This document shows, piece after piece, positions 53,512-63,598 of a stretch of DNA of 64,000 nt. The notes under the pieces were generated by a model. The model had not been told where the DNA came from. It saw only the letters and a program-made list of their open reading frames with translations, and did no database searches. How positions within the stretch are numbered: the first letter of the stretch is position 1; the number at the start of each line of letters is the position of its first letter. Source of the stretch: Phallusia mammillata (taxonomy: Eukaryota > Chordata > Ascidiacea > Phlebobranchia > Ascidiidae); the NCBI GenBank assembly GCA_003260075.1, contig QLIY01000071.1, positions 72,483 through 136,482 on the forward strand, written 5' to 3'. The position numbers were made by a program, and so were the translations under genes.

Positions 53512-56500
53512 AGACGGTTCAATAGAACCGGTGCAAACCGGCTGAATCCCACCACTGGTTGTATTTTTTAAAGTTGGAATACACCCAAAAATACCTGGTA
53601 TAAAACATGTCTGTGCATTTGAGTTGAGTTTAAATACAAAACGTAGAGGCACTTTTGTCCAAAACAGATCACTATGGGAAATAACTGCCCAATATTAAAA
53701 TCAGGCACACAAAAAAGTAGAGCATAACAGGTGGATGAAAAACAAAACATGTTTCTGTTTGTTTTGAGAACTTGGTCTTCGAAGCATTAAAATTAAAGAC
53801 GGTTTAAGAATAAATATGTATATATAGCAAATACATCATTAAATATGTTTTAGTAACAAAGTTTTACTTAATGCCACCCAGGATACTTGAACTTTAAATA
53901 TTTACACCAGTAGTGAGATTCAAACTTTATTGTCAGCCGTTCTATCACAAAAGTCATATTTTTCAGCCGGTTCTGCACAAAAGTCATATTTTGCAGCGGT
54001 TCTATCACAAAAGTCATATTTTTCAGGGATTCAAATTTTTTGTCAGCCGGTTCTATCACAAAAGTCATTTTTTCAGTCGGCTCTGTTACAAAGTCCATTG
54101 ACAGTAACCAGTAATGCTAACCGGTTCACTGATCTCATAAAATTTCGTGAGACGGTTCTATAGGACAGGTGCGAACCGGCTGAATCCCATCACTGATTTA
54201 CACGTAAATACAGAAATTCCACTTTCATCACCTTCTGCATTCATCCTTATCTGCCAGCAAAGTTTTTTCAAAAGTTTTTCCTCCTCCCTCCAGTTTTCTT
54301 CTTAATCCAAGCTTTTTAACAATTTCACATAAAAATCCGAAATCAGTCAAAACTAAATGAGACAAACATAGAATCATTTTGATAAAACTTTCTATATTCA
54401 ATGCTTGTGTAACATTTTTTTTAAAACATGCAAAAACAAACATTTTATTTTTATTTTTTACAAATTTTATTGTTAGGTAAATTGTTTAACGTTTACCTGT
54501 GGAAAAATACACTTTTCTGCCCAAAATATCAGCGGCTTCAACTATCAATTCTGAGAAAAAAATATTTTGAATCAACAATTTTTTTTATAAGCTGGAAAAT
54601 AATAAAGTCTCAATCTATAAAACGATTGTTTGATCAGCTATATTTGCTAAGATATATAGGTGACACAAATTTAAACAGTTAAAGTCTATCACCTAGTTGT
54701 TTGCTCCAATGCAGTACTAAAGTTTTTCTTATTTTTTATGTTAGGAAGTCAGTCAATAAGTGCAAAGTAGTCAATGATTAAATTCATTTATTTTCTAGTT
54801 TTAATGAGTTATTCAAATTTGTACTCATGCAAACAAAAACAGCAGATCACGTTTGAACACAAACTTTATGAAGTGAGCTAACAAGTCGGGCATCTTTACC
54901 CAGATTTTTACAATAACAAGAAATGTTTTGTAACATAACACCCCTTTTATAATAGCAGAATAACATTTGACATTTTACGGGTCTGTTCATAAGTTTAATG
55001 ACGACTATAACGACTCAAAGAGAAGTAAAAGCGACATGCTTTATTGTTCAAATGTTTCGGCAAATGCTTATGCCATCATCAGTGATATGAAGGGCCACAT
55101 CAGTTACACCCGTTTATAACCACTTGAGAATAACATGGATTTTTTGCAACTTTACAAAGCTCACAATTTACTAACCAGGTTTGACATTTGCCGCTTCGGC
55201 CAGTTGATGGACCATCATATTCTTTCTCACCTCAATAACTCGAGTTTTCCTTGTTTCTTTGTACAACCTTGCTTTCTTTAGACTGTAACTCAAAACCTAA
55301 AAAAAGACTGGTGCAATAAAAATGTTGAACTAAGAAAAAGCATTATATATTTGGATACCTTTGCTGGATTCTGTTTTCTTTTAGCTGGTCTTGCATTTGT
55401 TGTGCTCTGAGATTAAAGGTTTTTTTGTTTTTATTTGCAATAAACTTCATAAGTTCAAAAGTTGCCTGGTCATAAGATGTAAGATAAAAACATGAAGCTA
55501 TTGGATGACAAACAATTTGTTGCGGTTTTGGCATTGAACAGATTTGGTGAGTCATGCCTTTTCAGATTGTTACTACCAACAAGTACTGTTGCCGTACTAG
55601 CCTATCCCCATTCCCACCAGCTGCATTTGAGACCTTATCGCTTCATATCGTATTTTTCTTGTTTAAATTAAACATGCAATGTTATATCACTTAGTATAGT
55701 GTTACATTTTGTTCACATACACTTGAACACGGTAAGCATAGTAACACATGATGGTAAAGTGGCACAAAAAAACAGGACACAGCTGCGAAAACCTAGCGGT
55801 TGAAAATATGCTAAAATAATACTAACGGAGTAGGGGCAACAGTAAAAATGCAGCAGTTGTACACAGTAAAGAGAAAGGGATTACCCCCCCCCCCCATTAT
55901 ATATTTGGATACCTTTGCTGGATTCTGTTTTCTTTTAGCTGGCCTTGTATTTGTTGTGCTCTGAGATTAAAAGATTTTGTATGTTTTTATTTGCAATTAA
56001 CTTCACAAGTTCAAAAGTTGCCTGGTCATAAGATAGAAGATAAAAACATGAAGCTATTGGATGAATAACAATTTGTTGCGGTTTTGGCATTGAACAGATT
56101 TCATGAGTCATGGCTTTTCAGATTGTTACTACCAACAAACTGTTGTATCGTACTAGCCTATCCCCCTTGCCACCAGCTGCATTTGAGACCTTATCGCTTC
56201 GTATTGTATTTTTCTTGTTTAAATTAAACATGCAATGTTATATCACTTAGTATAGTGTTACATTTTGTTCACATGCACTTGAAAGCGACAAGCATTGTAA
56301 CACATGATGGTAAAGTGGCACAAAAACCCCCCCCCCCAACATGCAATGTTATATCACTTAGTATAGTGTTACATTTTGTTCACATACACTTGAACACGGT
56401 AAGCATAGTAACACATGATGGTAAAGTGGCACAAAAAAACAGGACACAGCTGCGAAAACCTAGCGGTTGAAAATATGCTAAAATAATACTAAGGGAGTAA

Positions 56501-57258
56501 GGGCAACAGTAAAAATGCAGCAGTTGTACGCAGTAAAGAGAAAGGGATTATAAATTTCATTGTTATAGGTTAAAACAGTGTGCACTGTATGGAGCTTACT
56601 TTTGATTTAACAGCATGATGCTTTACAAATGATTTAGTGACACTAAGTTCCCAAGCGATTGCTGAGCTAGTATGTTTTGGTATCAAGTGGGCTTAGTGAG
56701 ACATGACTATTTATCTGTTACTAAAAAAACTGACGTTCTGAACCCTGGCTACATGACCATACTTAGCACACACCAAGCCTACTAAATCTGATCAACTTGG
56801 TTAACCCATGTGGGCTAACAATAATTTTTAAGGCTATTTAGAAATAGAAACAACTGGGGTTGGGATAAGGGTTCGTTATTAAAACAACACTATAATCTGA
56901 TCTCAGGTACTAAGGCTTGGTAGGCTAAGCAGAGGAATAACAGGGACTAAGCATGGCTTATAGTTTCAGATAAAACATCTGTTATTTTTTCGCATAAGCC
57001 TTGCATACTTAATACAGTTGGCTGCGGGAATTTATTTATTTTGACCAATACATAGAAGTATGTGACTTTTAAAACACATGATTATGTTCATCCTTAATTA
57101 GAAATTCGTCATTTTGGACTTACCAAACATCTGATGGCTTGCATCGACACATTAGCATCTCTTGCTTTAAACAACTGCGTGTTCAGCAACTTTGTTGAAC
57201 GATTGAAACTCTGACATTTGCATGTCATAGTTGTCAATTTTTTTACCATGTGAAACAT
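45625..57258 (-). CDS. MTIF2: Mitochondrial translation initiation factor IF-2
   Basis: Sixteen exons join in phase: 57124-57258, 55176-55296, 54497-54550, 54232-54352, 53001-53164, 52480-52565, 51907-52047, 51304-51400, 50573-50739, 49986-50141, 49114-49217, 48559-48683, 48146-48286, 47271-47432, 46588-46731 and 45625-45794; 2088 nt, 695 residues (human 727). Exon 1 is basic and acid-poor, fitting a mitochondrial presequence. An IF2-N-like [21 protein letters not shown] follows. The GTPase has G1 [10 protein letters not shown]2-region [11 protein letters not shown]3 DTPGHAAF, G4 NKCD and G5-region ISAKTG. Domains II to IV follow, ending ELTWSPPGF like vertebrate MTIF2. It brings formyl-Met-tRNA to the mitoribosome using GTP. 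An AATAAA on this strand lies at about 45597-45602. Introns hold many transposons and joins, but no exon is broken. Confidence 0.97.
45863..46051 (-). mobile_element. hAT-type MITE, family A, MTIF2 last intron
   Basis: CAGTGGTGGGATATACAGCC to TTTGAATCCCACCACTG, about 189 bp. Flanking CATATGAT and CATATAAT agree at 7 of 8. A second, shorter member (46327-46454) lies in the same intron. Confidence 0.88.
46327..46454 (-). mobile_element. hAT-type MITE, family A, internally deleted
   Basis: CAGTGCTGGGATTCAGCCGG to GAATCCCACTACTG, about 128 bp; the central ACTGTCAATGGACTTTTTG and CTTTTGTGATAGAACC blocks are missing. Flanking CATACATG and CATACAAG agree at 7 of 8. Confidence 0.85.
47690..48118. 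repeat. Foldback repeat B with C-run join, MTIF2 intron
   Basis: An inverted arm (CATAACTGCCAGAGAGCTTG, GTGTATATAGAATA, then CATGCAGACGTTTCAACAAT) faces a direct arm (GACAACAAAGATTGTTGAAA, CGTCTGCATGATG, CACAAGTACTCTGCCAGTTA) across about 60 bp, so the RNA or single strand could form a long hairpin. Cs at 47811-47821 split the left arm, with its sequence (ATTTATGTATATCTTGCTTT onward) present on both sides. The same unit occurs at 18540-18670 and, diverged, at 63087-63370. Confidence 0.7.
49264..49432. repeat. Foldback (hairpin) repeat C, MTIF2 intron
   Basis: The ends are inverted copies: AATGGTGAAAATAACAGCCC, AAGACAGACGT at the left and ACGTCTATTTGGGTC, ATTATTTTCACCATT at the right, with further complementarity inwards (AAAATGCAACATGCTTTATT / AAATATAATGCATTTC). 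The centre reads CATTCCATCATCAGTGATAT. A related half (GCGACATGCTTTATTGTTCA to CATCATCAGTGATAT) is at about 55030-55090. No coding capacity. Confidence 0.75.
49648..49889 (+). mobile_element. hAT-type MITE, family A, with triplicated internal unit
   Basis: CAGTGGTGGGATTAAATTTT to CTGAATCCCACCACTA; flanking CCGGTCAC and CCAGTCAC agree at 7 of 8. The about 30-bp unit CAGCCGGTTCTATCACAAAA-GTCATATTTTT appears three times in tandem (about 49673-49765), where other members have one or two. The growth of this module within the element is clear. Confidence 0.9.
51440..51670. repeat. Duplication around an 11-C run (51602-51612), MTIF2 intron
   Basis: The stretch CTGATGACACAAACCAACAT to ACACAAACTCTATG before the run is similar, at lower identity than most pairs, to TTCTGACACAAACTAACAAT to ACACAAACTCAATGG after it. 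It is followed at about 51673-51856 by an element with AGTGGTTCCCAACC and GGTTGGAAACCACTG ends, a hAT-type terminus missing its first base. Confidence 0.6.
53351..53557 (+). mobile_element. hAT-type MITE, family A, centre replaced by 89 Cs
   Basis: Left part TTGGTAAGATTCAATTTTTT to CAGCCGGTTTTGT, then Cs at 53422-53510, then GAGACGGTTCAATAGAACCG to CTGAATCCCACCACTG. About 64 bp of the family centre are absent. Flanking GTCGTATT and GTTGTATT agree at 7 of 8. Here the run stands in for missing interior sequence, not a duplicated overlap. Confidence 0.85.
53908..54195 (+). mobile_element. hAT-type MITE, family A, expanded to 288 bp, exact TSD
   Basis: CAGTAGTGAGATTCAAACTT to CTGAATCCCATCACTG with an exact 8-bp repeat ATTTACAC on both sides. 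Inside, the CAGCCGGTTCT-CACAAAAGTCATATTTT module occurs four times, and the GGGATTCAAATTTTTTGTCA left-end segment occurs a second time in the middle (about 54027). Confidence 0.9.
55340..56570. repeat. Chained duplications with C-runs in MTIF2 intron 1
   Basis: A block of about 540 bp (TATATATTTGGATACCTTTG to AGAGAAAGGGATTA) at 55345-55883 recurs at 55896-56326, and its second half again at 56338-56550, with Cs at 55884-55895 and 56327-56337 at the joins. The included ORF (minus, 55343-55555) is intronic: the exons on either side splice in phase without it. A CACAGCTGCGAAAACCTAGC, GGTTGAAAATATGC segment also resembles 31100-31150. Confidence 0.7.
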
Positions 57259-58102
57259 GGCGTTCGATTGGAAATTACAAAGTGATTCACCTCTCCACTA
57301 GCACCGAATTTTAGTGATGACTTATTTGCACATAAAACGAACAAACTCAACATATTTTACTCCTTAACGTTGCAAGGAAACAATAAATAACAATATTTTA
57401 AAAATTTTGAATTCAAAGTCACATTTTCATGTTAAGTTTGGAAAACTGGGGAATACCCCTAAGATGTTCTACCACGTCACGTGACTAAAACATGGAAATA
57501 GTAGTTTTGTGATAATCTTTCAAATTCGTCTGGCCTTTGAAACAGTTAGCTTGGCCATCTGACACGAATTTATGAACTAAGGTTAAAAATAATGTTACAA
57601 TAAAAAGTACATTATGGTGAAGACATAATTAAGTTAAGTTGAACTTTGGCTTGTCTTGGCCTATTTTGTGCTACTGAATCTCAAGGTCTGTTGCTGGTTG
57701 GTTAAGTCTGACAAATTAGATTGCGTCAATAACGTTTATTATTCTATGTTTCTTCTTCTGCCATATCGTTGTTCATTTGTATCGTTCGTAGATTTGCCAG
57801 ATAGGTAAAAATAACGCAATCATGATGACAAAATACAACGTTCATGTAGGCTACCTACACGCGATATTTTGAAAACATGCTTGAATGCCAGTTTGCACTT
57901 ATCTGTGACGTCAATACACGAAACATCACAATAGTAGCAGACTGAACATAAATGACAATGTTTCGTCATCTCATTATAAGCTCTTGTTTAAATAGATCAA
58001 GAATTTTCAATGGTGAACGTAAAATATATAAAAAATGATTAATTGTTTCTTTAGGCTGTTAGTAAGCGATAATTTAAAACATAAAACTGTACAAATGAAA
58101 TA
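57259..58102. other. Intergenic 5' flank of MTIF2
   Basis: AT-rich; no exon seen. One TGACGTCA octamer at 57906-57913. MTIF2 and the small ORF at 58103 are on the same strand. Confidence 0.35.
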
Positions 58103-58375
58103 TTATTCTTCTCGCATCCGTTGTCGCACTACATCCCGTTCTAGTTGCTCCAGAGATGTCCGGATGCGCTCTTCCTCTGCACGAGCTTGTCTGATCCTTT
58201 CACGAGCCAAGTCAATCCTGCTTCCGACCTCTTCCATATCAACAGCGAGTCGTTCAGTCCGAAGTCTGATTGCCTCTGTCAAGTTGTAGATCCGCGCAAT
58301 CAGTGCAAACTTATTGCTGTTGTATAATTCGTCGTAATCCTGTCTCATTTCGAGCAAGACAACTTTCGAATCCAA
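58103..58375 (-). CDS. Small coiled-coil protein or terminal exon, unrecognised
   Basis: Open frame on the minus strand ending TAA at 58103-58105. The first in-frame ATG is at about 58348, giving 81 residues from MRQDYDELYNSNKFALIARI; the frame stays open a few codons further upstream, so a 5' exon may exist. The product is nearly all helix, with heptads (TEAIRLRTERLAVDMEEVGSRI, ARERIRQARAEEERIRTSLEQLERDVV) and many Arg/Glu pairs. Composition and the lack of stops make coding plausible. It is reminiscent of small subunits of vesicle-tethering or lysosome-positioning complexes, but I could not match it to one. Confidence 0.5.
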   Translation of the reverse strand: MDSKVVLLEMRQDYDELYNSNKFALIARIYNLTEAIRLRTERLAVDMEEVGSRIDLARERIRQARAEEERIRTSLEQLERDVVRQRMREE

Positions 58376-59522
58376 TCAGCTCTTTCCTCCACTTAATCCC
58401 GTTACCAGCAGGCTAAGTAGGTAACCTCTCTCGGTGTTTGAGAGGTTGAAATACATTTTATACGCTGATATTTTGTTGTCGTTTTTGCGTATCTTGCACA
58501 ACAAGTAGTTGGTGTCGTTTTGCTCGATATGCAACGTAAATGTTTAGCGAAACGACGCCTTTTGCGTAAAAATTGCCCATTATGATGATTTTGCACTGAT
58601 ATGTCCTACGTTTTTCACAATAATTACGTAAAGTAATGTAATGAAAATCTAATTTGTTGCGATGGCAAAACAAAACATATTTTATAAGTACATTTAAATA
58701 TCTCTATCTTTTCCAATTTGGATAAAAACTCTCTGCGGTTGAGCACTTTGCACAATACTTACCTTGGGCGGACGCGTCACTTCGTGTACGGTCGAATGAT
58801 CGGCATTTTCTCCTCACTGAAAGGTTGGGCATCGCGCGTTCGTGACAAGATGACGAACCTTTACTAGCCCAGTTACGTCATGTTGTTTTATGCGTCATGT
58901 TCAGGTTTTTATTGTAGCCTTAAGGTCATAGGTTGGACATTTCATTTCATCGAAACGTTTGTTGTTTAACTTTATGTGGAGGTTTATATTGTTGGCGGCT
59001 TCAGTTCCGAAATCTCTACACCAGAAGTGATGCCCCCCCCCCACGTCATGTTGTTTTATGCGTCATGTTCAGGTTTTTATTGTAGCCTTAGGGTCATAGG
59101 TTGGACATTTCATTTGATCGAAACTGTTGTTGTTTAACTTTATGTGGAGGTTTATATTATTTACGGCTTCAGTTTGTAATCCCTACACCAGAAGTGATAT
59201 GCCATTACTAGAAATGCCGGAAGCCGACCTACAGTGTTAATCTACTGTACATACTGGATAGGGCAGCTGTGTAATGGGAATATTAACTTCAGTCTTGCCA
59301 TTACTGCAACTTTCAGACTTGCACTTTATGCTTCATACCTGTTTGTGTTGTATTTAATAGTTAATAGTGAAAACTTTGAAAGTTTTCGTTCAAAATTGGA
59401 TTATTGGATCAAAGACAAGTTGGAGAAATGTATATTTGATGTTTGTAACATTGTAACATTGCTTTTATTTTCAGGCACCTTTATTTTTGTTTTTACTTGT
59501 AATATATATTTATATTTTTAAA
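58376..59522. repeat. Upstream region of GLTP with C-run duplication
   Basis: TTACGTCATGTTGTTTTATG to CCAGAAGTGAT occurs at about 58873-59032 and 59044-59199, with Cs at 59033-59042 between. A TTTTATTTTCAG at about 59464-59475, 47 nt before the GLTP ATG, may be a splice or trans-splice acceptor for GLTP. The hydrophobic ORF at 59234-59521 is not convincing. Confidence 0.6.
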
Positions 59523-60161
59523 ATGCCTTTACTGAAGCCAGGCTTCCTGCCAGTACCAGAAGACAAACGAATAAAAACACTTGAGTTTATCGAGGCCTGC
59601 GAAAAAATACCTGGGTTCTTCGACCTGTTAGGGGGAAGGGTTTTTGCTCCAGTTAAAAATGATGTACAAGGAAACATCACAAAAATCAAGACAAGATTTT
59701 TTGAGTGTCCCGACAAGTTTGAGACTCTTGAAGACATTATAGATGTTGAACTACAAGAGGAGGACAAGAAGCTCAAAACCAAAGATGGAAACGGCATCGC
59801 GACTAATGCTTTGATGTGGTTGAAACGTGGTCTGAAGTTTATTCTTCTGTTTGTGGAGCACCTTGTCAAGAACGACTACGATGAGAAAAATCCTGAAAAC
59901 CTAAAGGCTTGCGCCAGGTTGGCTTATAAAGATTCACTTCAAACCTATCATGGGTGGATGGTTTCACAACTGGTAACAGCTGCCACTAATGCTTGTCCTT
60001 ATCGAAAGAATTTTATGGAATTGCTGGCAAAGGAAGAAAACTTGTCTACAGAGGAAGTCCTAAAAAGCGCCAGCGAGTTTATAGTAAATTTTCGGGCAAC
60101 AGTTGATGTTGTTTATGAACTTTTTGACAAAAAAGGAGTGGAAAAAACTCAAAAAGCATGA
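59523..60161 (+). CDS. GLTP: Glycolipid transfer protein
   Basis: An intronless ORF of 212 residues (human 209). The GLTP fold signature is complete: KTLEFIEACEKIPGFFDLLG, APVKNDVQGNITKIK with the sugar-binding Asp/Asn/Lys set, LEDIIDVE, ALMWLKRGLKFI with the Trp that stacks on the headgroup, YHGWMVSQLV with the His that contacts the ceramide amide, and AATNACPYRKNFM. The C-terminus AFIVN-like region reads EFIVNFRATVDVVYELFDKKG, like vertebrate GLTP rather than ceramide-1-phosphate transfer proteins. It moves glycosphingolipids between membranes in the cytosol. The ATG chosen matches the family start (MPLLKPGFLPVPEDKR); an upstream in-frame ATG at 59487 would add a hydrophobic lead that family members lack. 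An AATAAA is at 60742-60747. Confidence 0.95.
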   Translation: MPLLKPGFLPVPEDKRIKTLEFIEACEKIPGFFDLLGGRVFAPVKNDVQGNITKIKTRFFECPDKFETLEDIIDVELQEEDKKLKTKDGNGIATNALMWLKRGLKFILLFVEHLVKNDYDEKNPENLKACARLAYKDSLQTYHGWMVSQLVTAATNACPYRKNFMELLAKEENLSTEEVLKSASEFIVNFRATVDVVYELFDKKGVEKTQKA

Positions 60162-60741
60162 TTGAACTATAATGTAGAAATTCAATAGTACACTTCTAAA
60201 CAACATTATCATGTATATTTATATCATCGACAATATATGCACTTGTGCCTATTTTATACCATTAAGCCCATGTGTAATGTGTGGCAGAGGTAAATAATAA
60301 TCGTGCAGTGTATTCCGTAATATGTAGCAGATTTCCATGTTATATAGTATGAAATAACTGAGCTGTTGCAACTGCAGAAGGTTATAATTGTGAAGTGCTA
60401 TGGGTACCAAATTATTTGTTTATTTTTAAATTTGAGTGCTTTGCTAGTTGTAATGTGATCGTTTTTGTTGTTTTGACGAAGTTTTACTATTACTACTATT
60501 ATTGTGCTGACCAAATCAAAGTGTGCACTGCAATAGAACTACAAAAGTGCTGTTTATGTGATGTATTTAAACATTAAGAAGCAAAAAAATGAAAAAAGTG
60601 TGTGCCATATTGGCTGTATCACTCTTTCCTTGTTTGTAAATGAAAAAGTTAATTTTGAATTAGATAGAACTGCTTGATGCATGTGTAACTATTTGGTTGA
60701 TTGTTGCTTTTTATGCAATCATTCCTCAATAATTTTACACA

Positions 60742-60747
60742 AATAAA
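60742..60747 (+). terminator. Poly(A) signal AATAAA, probable GLTP 3' end
   Basis: Canonical hexamer about 580 nt after the GLTP stop, in AT-rich sequence. It implies a fairly long 3' UTR; no other gene is seen between. Confidence 0.4.
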
Positions 60748-61017
60748 ATCTTGTATGCACTAAAAAATAGTACAATATGACAGAATTATGAAAAAATGTC
60801 AAACAAAATGGATTTGTTACCATAAGTTACTACAAACAAAGCATTTACAAAGGGGTTGGCGTACAAGAACACAGTTTTATGAAGAATAAAACAGTTTATG
60901 CAATCAAAACTACGAGATTTGCCTCATGATTTTCAAAAGCGATTTTTGAGTTGGATAAATAGAAAAGAAATATAAAACAAAATTTGCGTGTAAATACATT
61001 TTAGGTTTTTTAAATAA

Positions 61018-61209
61018 TTACAGCAATACACTCATGCAGTTACAACTTTTTGTAGTTTCCAGAATTTCCACCAGACATTTTCTCTTTTTGGTATTTTGCC
61101 ACGCCACCTGACGACAAGCTTGCTGCATAATTTGTGTCCACCAGATGCCGCAACGCGCCACGTTTCTGTTTCCTGATGATTTTGCAATTTGTTGCAGAAA
61201 TTTTGACAT
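61018..61209 (-). CDS. Small Cys-containing ORF (uncertain)
   Basis: 63 codons from an ATG at 61209 to TAA at 61018: MSKFLQQIAKSSGNRNVARC, later WWTQIMQQACRQ and CLVEILETTKSCNCM. Five cysteines, basic, no stop-free extension. It lies head-to-head with TMEM120, 350 bp between starts, an arrangement common for small housekeeping genes. An alternative donor CAG|GTGGCG exists at about 61107. No family recognised; it may be chance. Confidence 0.25.
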   Translation of the reverse strand: MSKFLQQIAKSSGNRNVARCGIWWTQIMQQACRQVAWQNTKKRKCLVEILETTKSCNCMSVLL

Positions 61210-61559
61210 ATTTTTGTCTCAGGTCGTTATTTGTTGACGTTCGTTTGCATGTTGTATTTTATATGCCGTGCATACATATTATTGTCTATAAACCCTATGT
61301 AGTCAGGTTGTTTTGTCTGTGTTGCTACCAGACGCCTAACTTTTGTCACTAAAGATTTTTGGCTGCATGGTTATCAGAAGAGAGTGTTTTGTCCTAAACT
61401 GTACAGTGCATACACATAAGCAACACGCGCTTTTACATAAATATCAAAGAGGCAAGTAAATAGACAACATGTAATTACATTGTGAGCCAATTCTTGTATT
61501 TCGTAATGTAAACAAATGAAAAATGTTGACTTCGTGCAGTGAATTAGTAAGTTTTCACG

Positions 61560-63497
61560 ATGGAAGTTGCACAGAGAGTTGGTGCACAGGTTTCCTTCAC
61601 AACTTGCAAGGAGGAATGGGCAGACTTGGGCACAGATTACGACAAGTGCATGGTATGTGAAATTTTGTGTTTATTGTGCAACTGAATAACTTAAATACAC
61701 TACATGTCTACCAGAATGTGTTTTAACTAAAATGTCATGTTGGTGGTAACCAAAACAACAAAAATATTAAAAAAAATGAAATTTTTGTATGTCAATTGTT
61801 GCAGGAAAAATACAAAGAATACAAAAAAGCCGCTGAAAGTTACCACACTTTGAGAAACACTTGCAAGTCACAAACACAGAGGCAACTAAAGAAAATTTCT
61901 ATGATTAAATCTGCCTTGAAGAAGTAAGTGTTGAAATGCTAAAAGCATTTTGGTCAGAACACTTAAACATATAAAACTTGATTTAGAATACCGAATAATC
62001 CAGAAAAAGAAGAGCTTTTGAAACAAATTGATGAAAAGAAAAGATCTATTCAAGATATTGAAAAGTTTCTGCCTCGGAAAAATGGGTAAAACTGATTGTG
62101 GATCTTTTTTAAAGTAATTGATGTTGTAGGAACACAACCATAAAATCTTTTTTGTTGATTTTTTCAGGTTTTATTTGGGTCTAATTGTGGGTCAAGTTAA
62201 CATGATTTTAGACAGCACTGCCGAAAAGTAGGTTGAATGTTTAATAGATATGGCAATGTTGATTATTTCGTTCTTTTAATGTAATTTGTGAGTTAGTGAT
62301 ACTAAATTGCTGTTGAATGATGTCTCGACAAAATTTGATGTTTTAACTTGAGAACTTTGATTTAGGTTTCGCTACAAGGATGAGTATGAGAGGTTTAAGT
62401 TCTACTGCAGCGTCACAATGATGATTTTCGCAATCTTCCTGAATACTTTTGTGTTCCATCGAGTTTTTGATGCCATGTTCTCATTTTTGTTGTTGTGGTA
62501 TTATTGCACACTCACTGTCAGGGAGAGTATTCTTATTGTCAATGGATCGAGGTACGGTGAATTTGAATTGGTCAAAAATACACAAGCGCTTCTGATTACC
62601 ATTTTGTTGTTTAGCCATGACAAATTTTGGCTGTTTTTAATGATGTAACTTTCATTGCCTCGTCTAGTTTTATTACTTCTCACATTTTTGTTGACCCTAC
62701 ACATTCAACAATTTCACACAAAATTAAATGATGTCATTTCTTGCAGAATTAAAGGTTGGTGGGTTATGCACCATTACGTTTCGGTGGTCCTCAGTGGAAT
62801 CAACGTGTTGTGGTATGATTTCATTTTATTCCAACACAAATTATCAGGTTGATTCTAATACTTCCTTGTTTTAGGCCGGATGATGACGCATACAGAGAGT
62901 TTCGGCCGGTTTTTATGGCTTTTTCAATCTACCAAAGTTTAGTTCAGGTGCCAGACATGTTTGTTAACACTTATATGACATTAAAAACATATTAACAGAT
63001 TAAAATGCAGGTTGATAAAAAATTGCTATTGCACGAATTACTGACATTTTAAGCTTCCATGTTTAATAACACATCTTAGTGCAGACATTTGAACAACCAC
63101 TGTTGTCATTATTAACAACTGATAAAGACAAGAGTGATTGCTCAAATGTCTGCATGATGTATTATACACAAATACAAGCGTGATTAAATTACTTTTCAAG
63201 TCTGTGCCTAGGTATATGATACAGTTTATTAAATGTTAACATAATTCCCATCCTGCCCCCCCCCCAAGACAAGAGTGATTGCTCAAATGTCTGCATGATG
63301 TATTATACACAAACACAAGCCTGATTAAATTACTTTTCAAGTCTGTGTCTGGTGTTCCTAGGTATATGATACAGTTTATTAAATGTTAGTACAATGCCAT
63401 CCTCTTATTTTCCAGCTTATGCAGTATTACTACCAGAGCGGTTGTTTGTATCGTCTACGAGCTTTGGGTGAACGCGATGACATGGATATCACTGTTG
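61560..63497 (+). CDS. TMEM120: TMEM120/TACAN membrane protein, 5' part
   Basis: Eight exons in phase: 61560-61652, 61805-61923, 61987-62085, 62168-62227, 62366-62551, 62747-62812, 62875-62947 and 63416-63497, then a GTGAGT donor; the rest lies past the window. The N-terminal coiled coil ([49 protein letters not shown]) is followed by [22 protein letters not shown], membrane segments ([44 protein letters not shown]) and the conserved [29 protein letters not shown], then [20 protein letters not shown]. This motif series is diagnostic for TMEM120A/B. The family is a dimeric six-TM protein of the nuclear envelope/ER, proposed both as a mechanosensor (TACAN) and as a CoA-binding, ELOVL-like enzyme. 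A/B paralogue not assigned. Confidence 0.96.
63087..63400. repeat. Repeat B copies around a 9-C run, TMEM120 intron 7
   Basis: AAGACAAGAGTGATTGCTCA, AATGTCTGCATGATGTATTA and TTACTTTTCAAGTCTGTG occur at about 63126-63215 and again at 63265-63350 around Cs at 63256-63264. Upstream, GCAGACATTTGAACAACCAC is the inverted arm, so this is a diverged foldback of the type at 47690-48118. Confidence 0.65.
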
Positions 63498-63523
63498 GTG
63501 AGTTTAAACATAATGGGTGAAAG

Positions 63524-63598
<75 letters not shown>

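Noticed and set aside
55343-55555. Extra MTIF2 exon starting [13 protein letters not shown]
   Set aside because: The flanking MTIF2 exons join in phase without it, it matches nothing in the family, and it lies in a duplicated intronic block.
59234-59521. Hydrophobic 95-codon ORF upstream of GLTP
   Set aside because: Skewed, low-complexity composition typical of AT-rich DNA, overlaps the likely GLTP 5' leader, no recognisable family.
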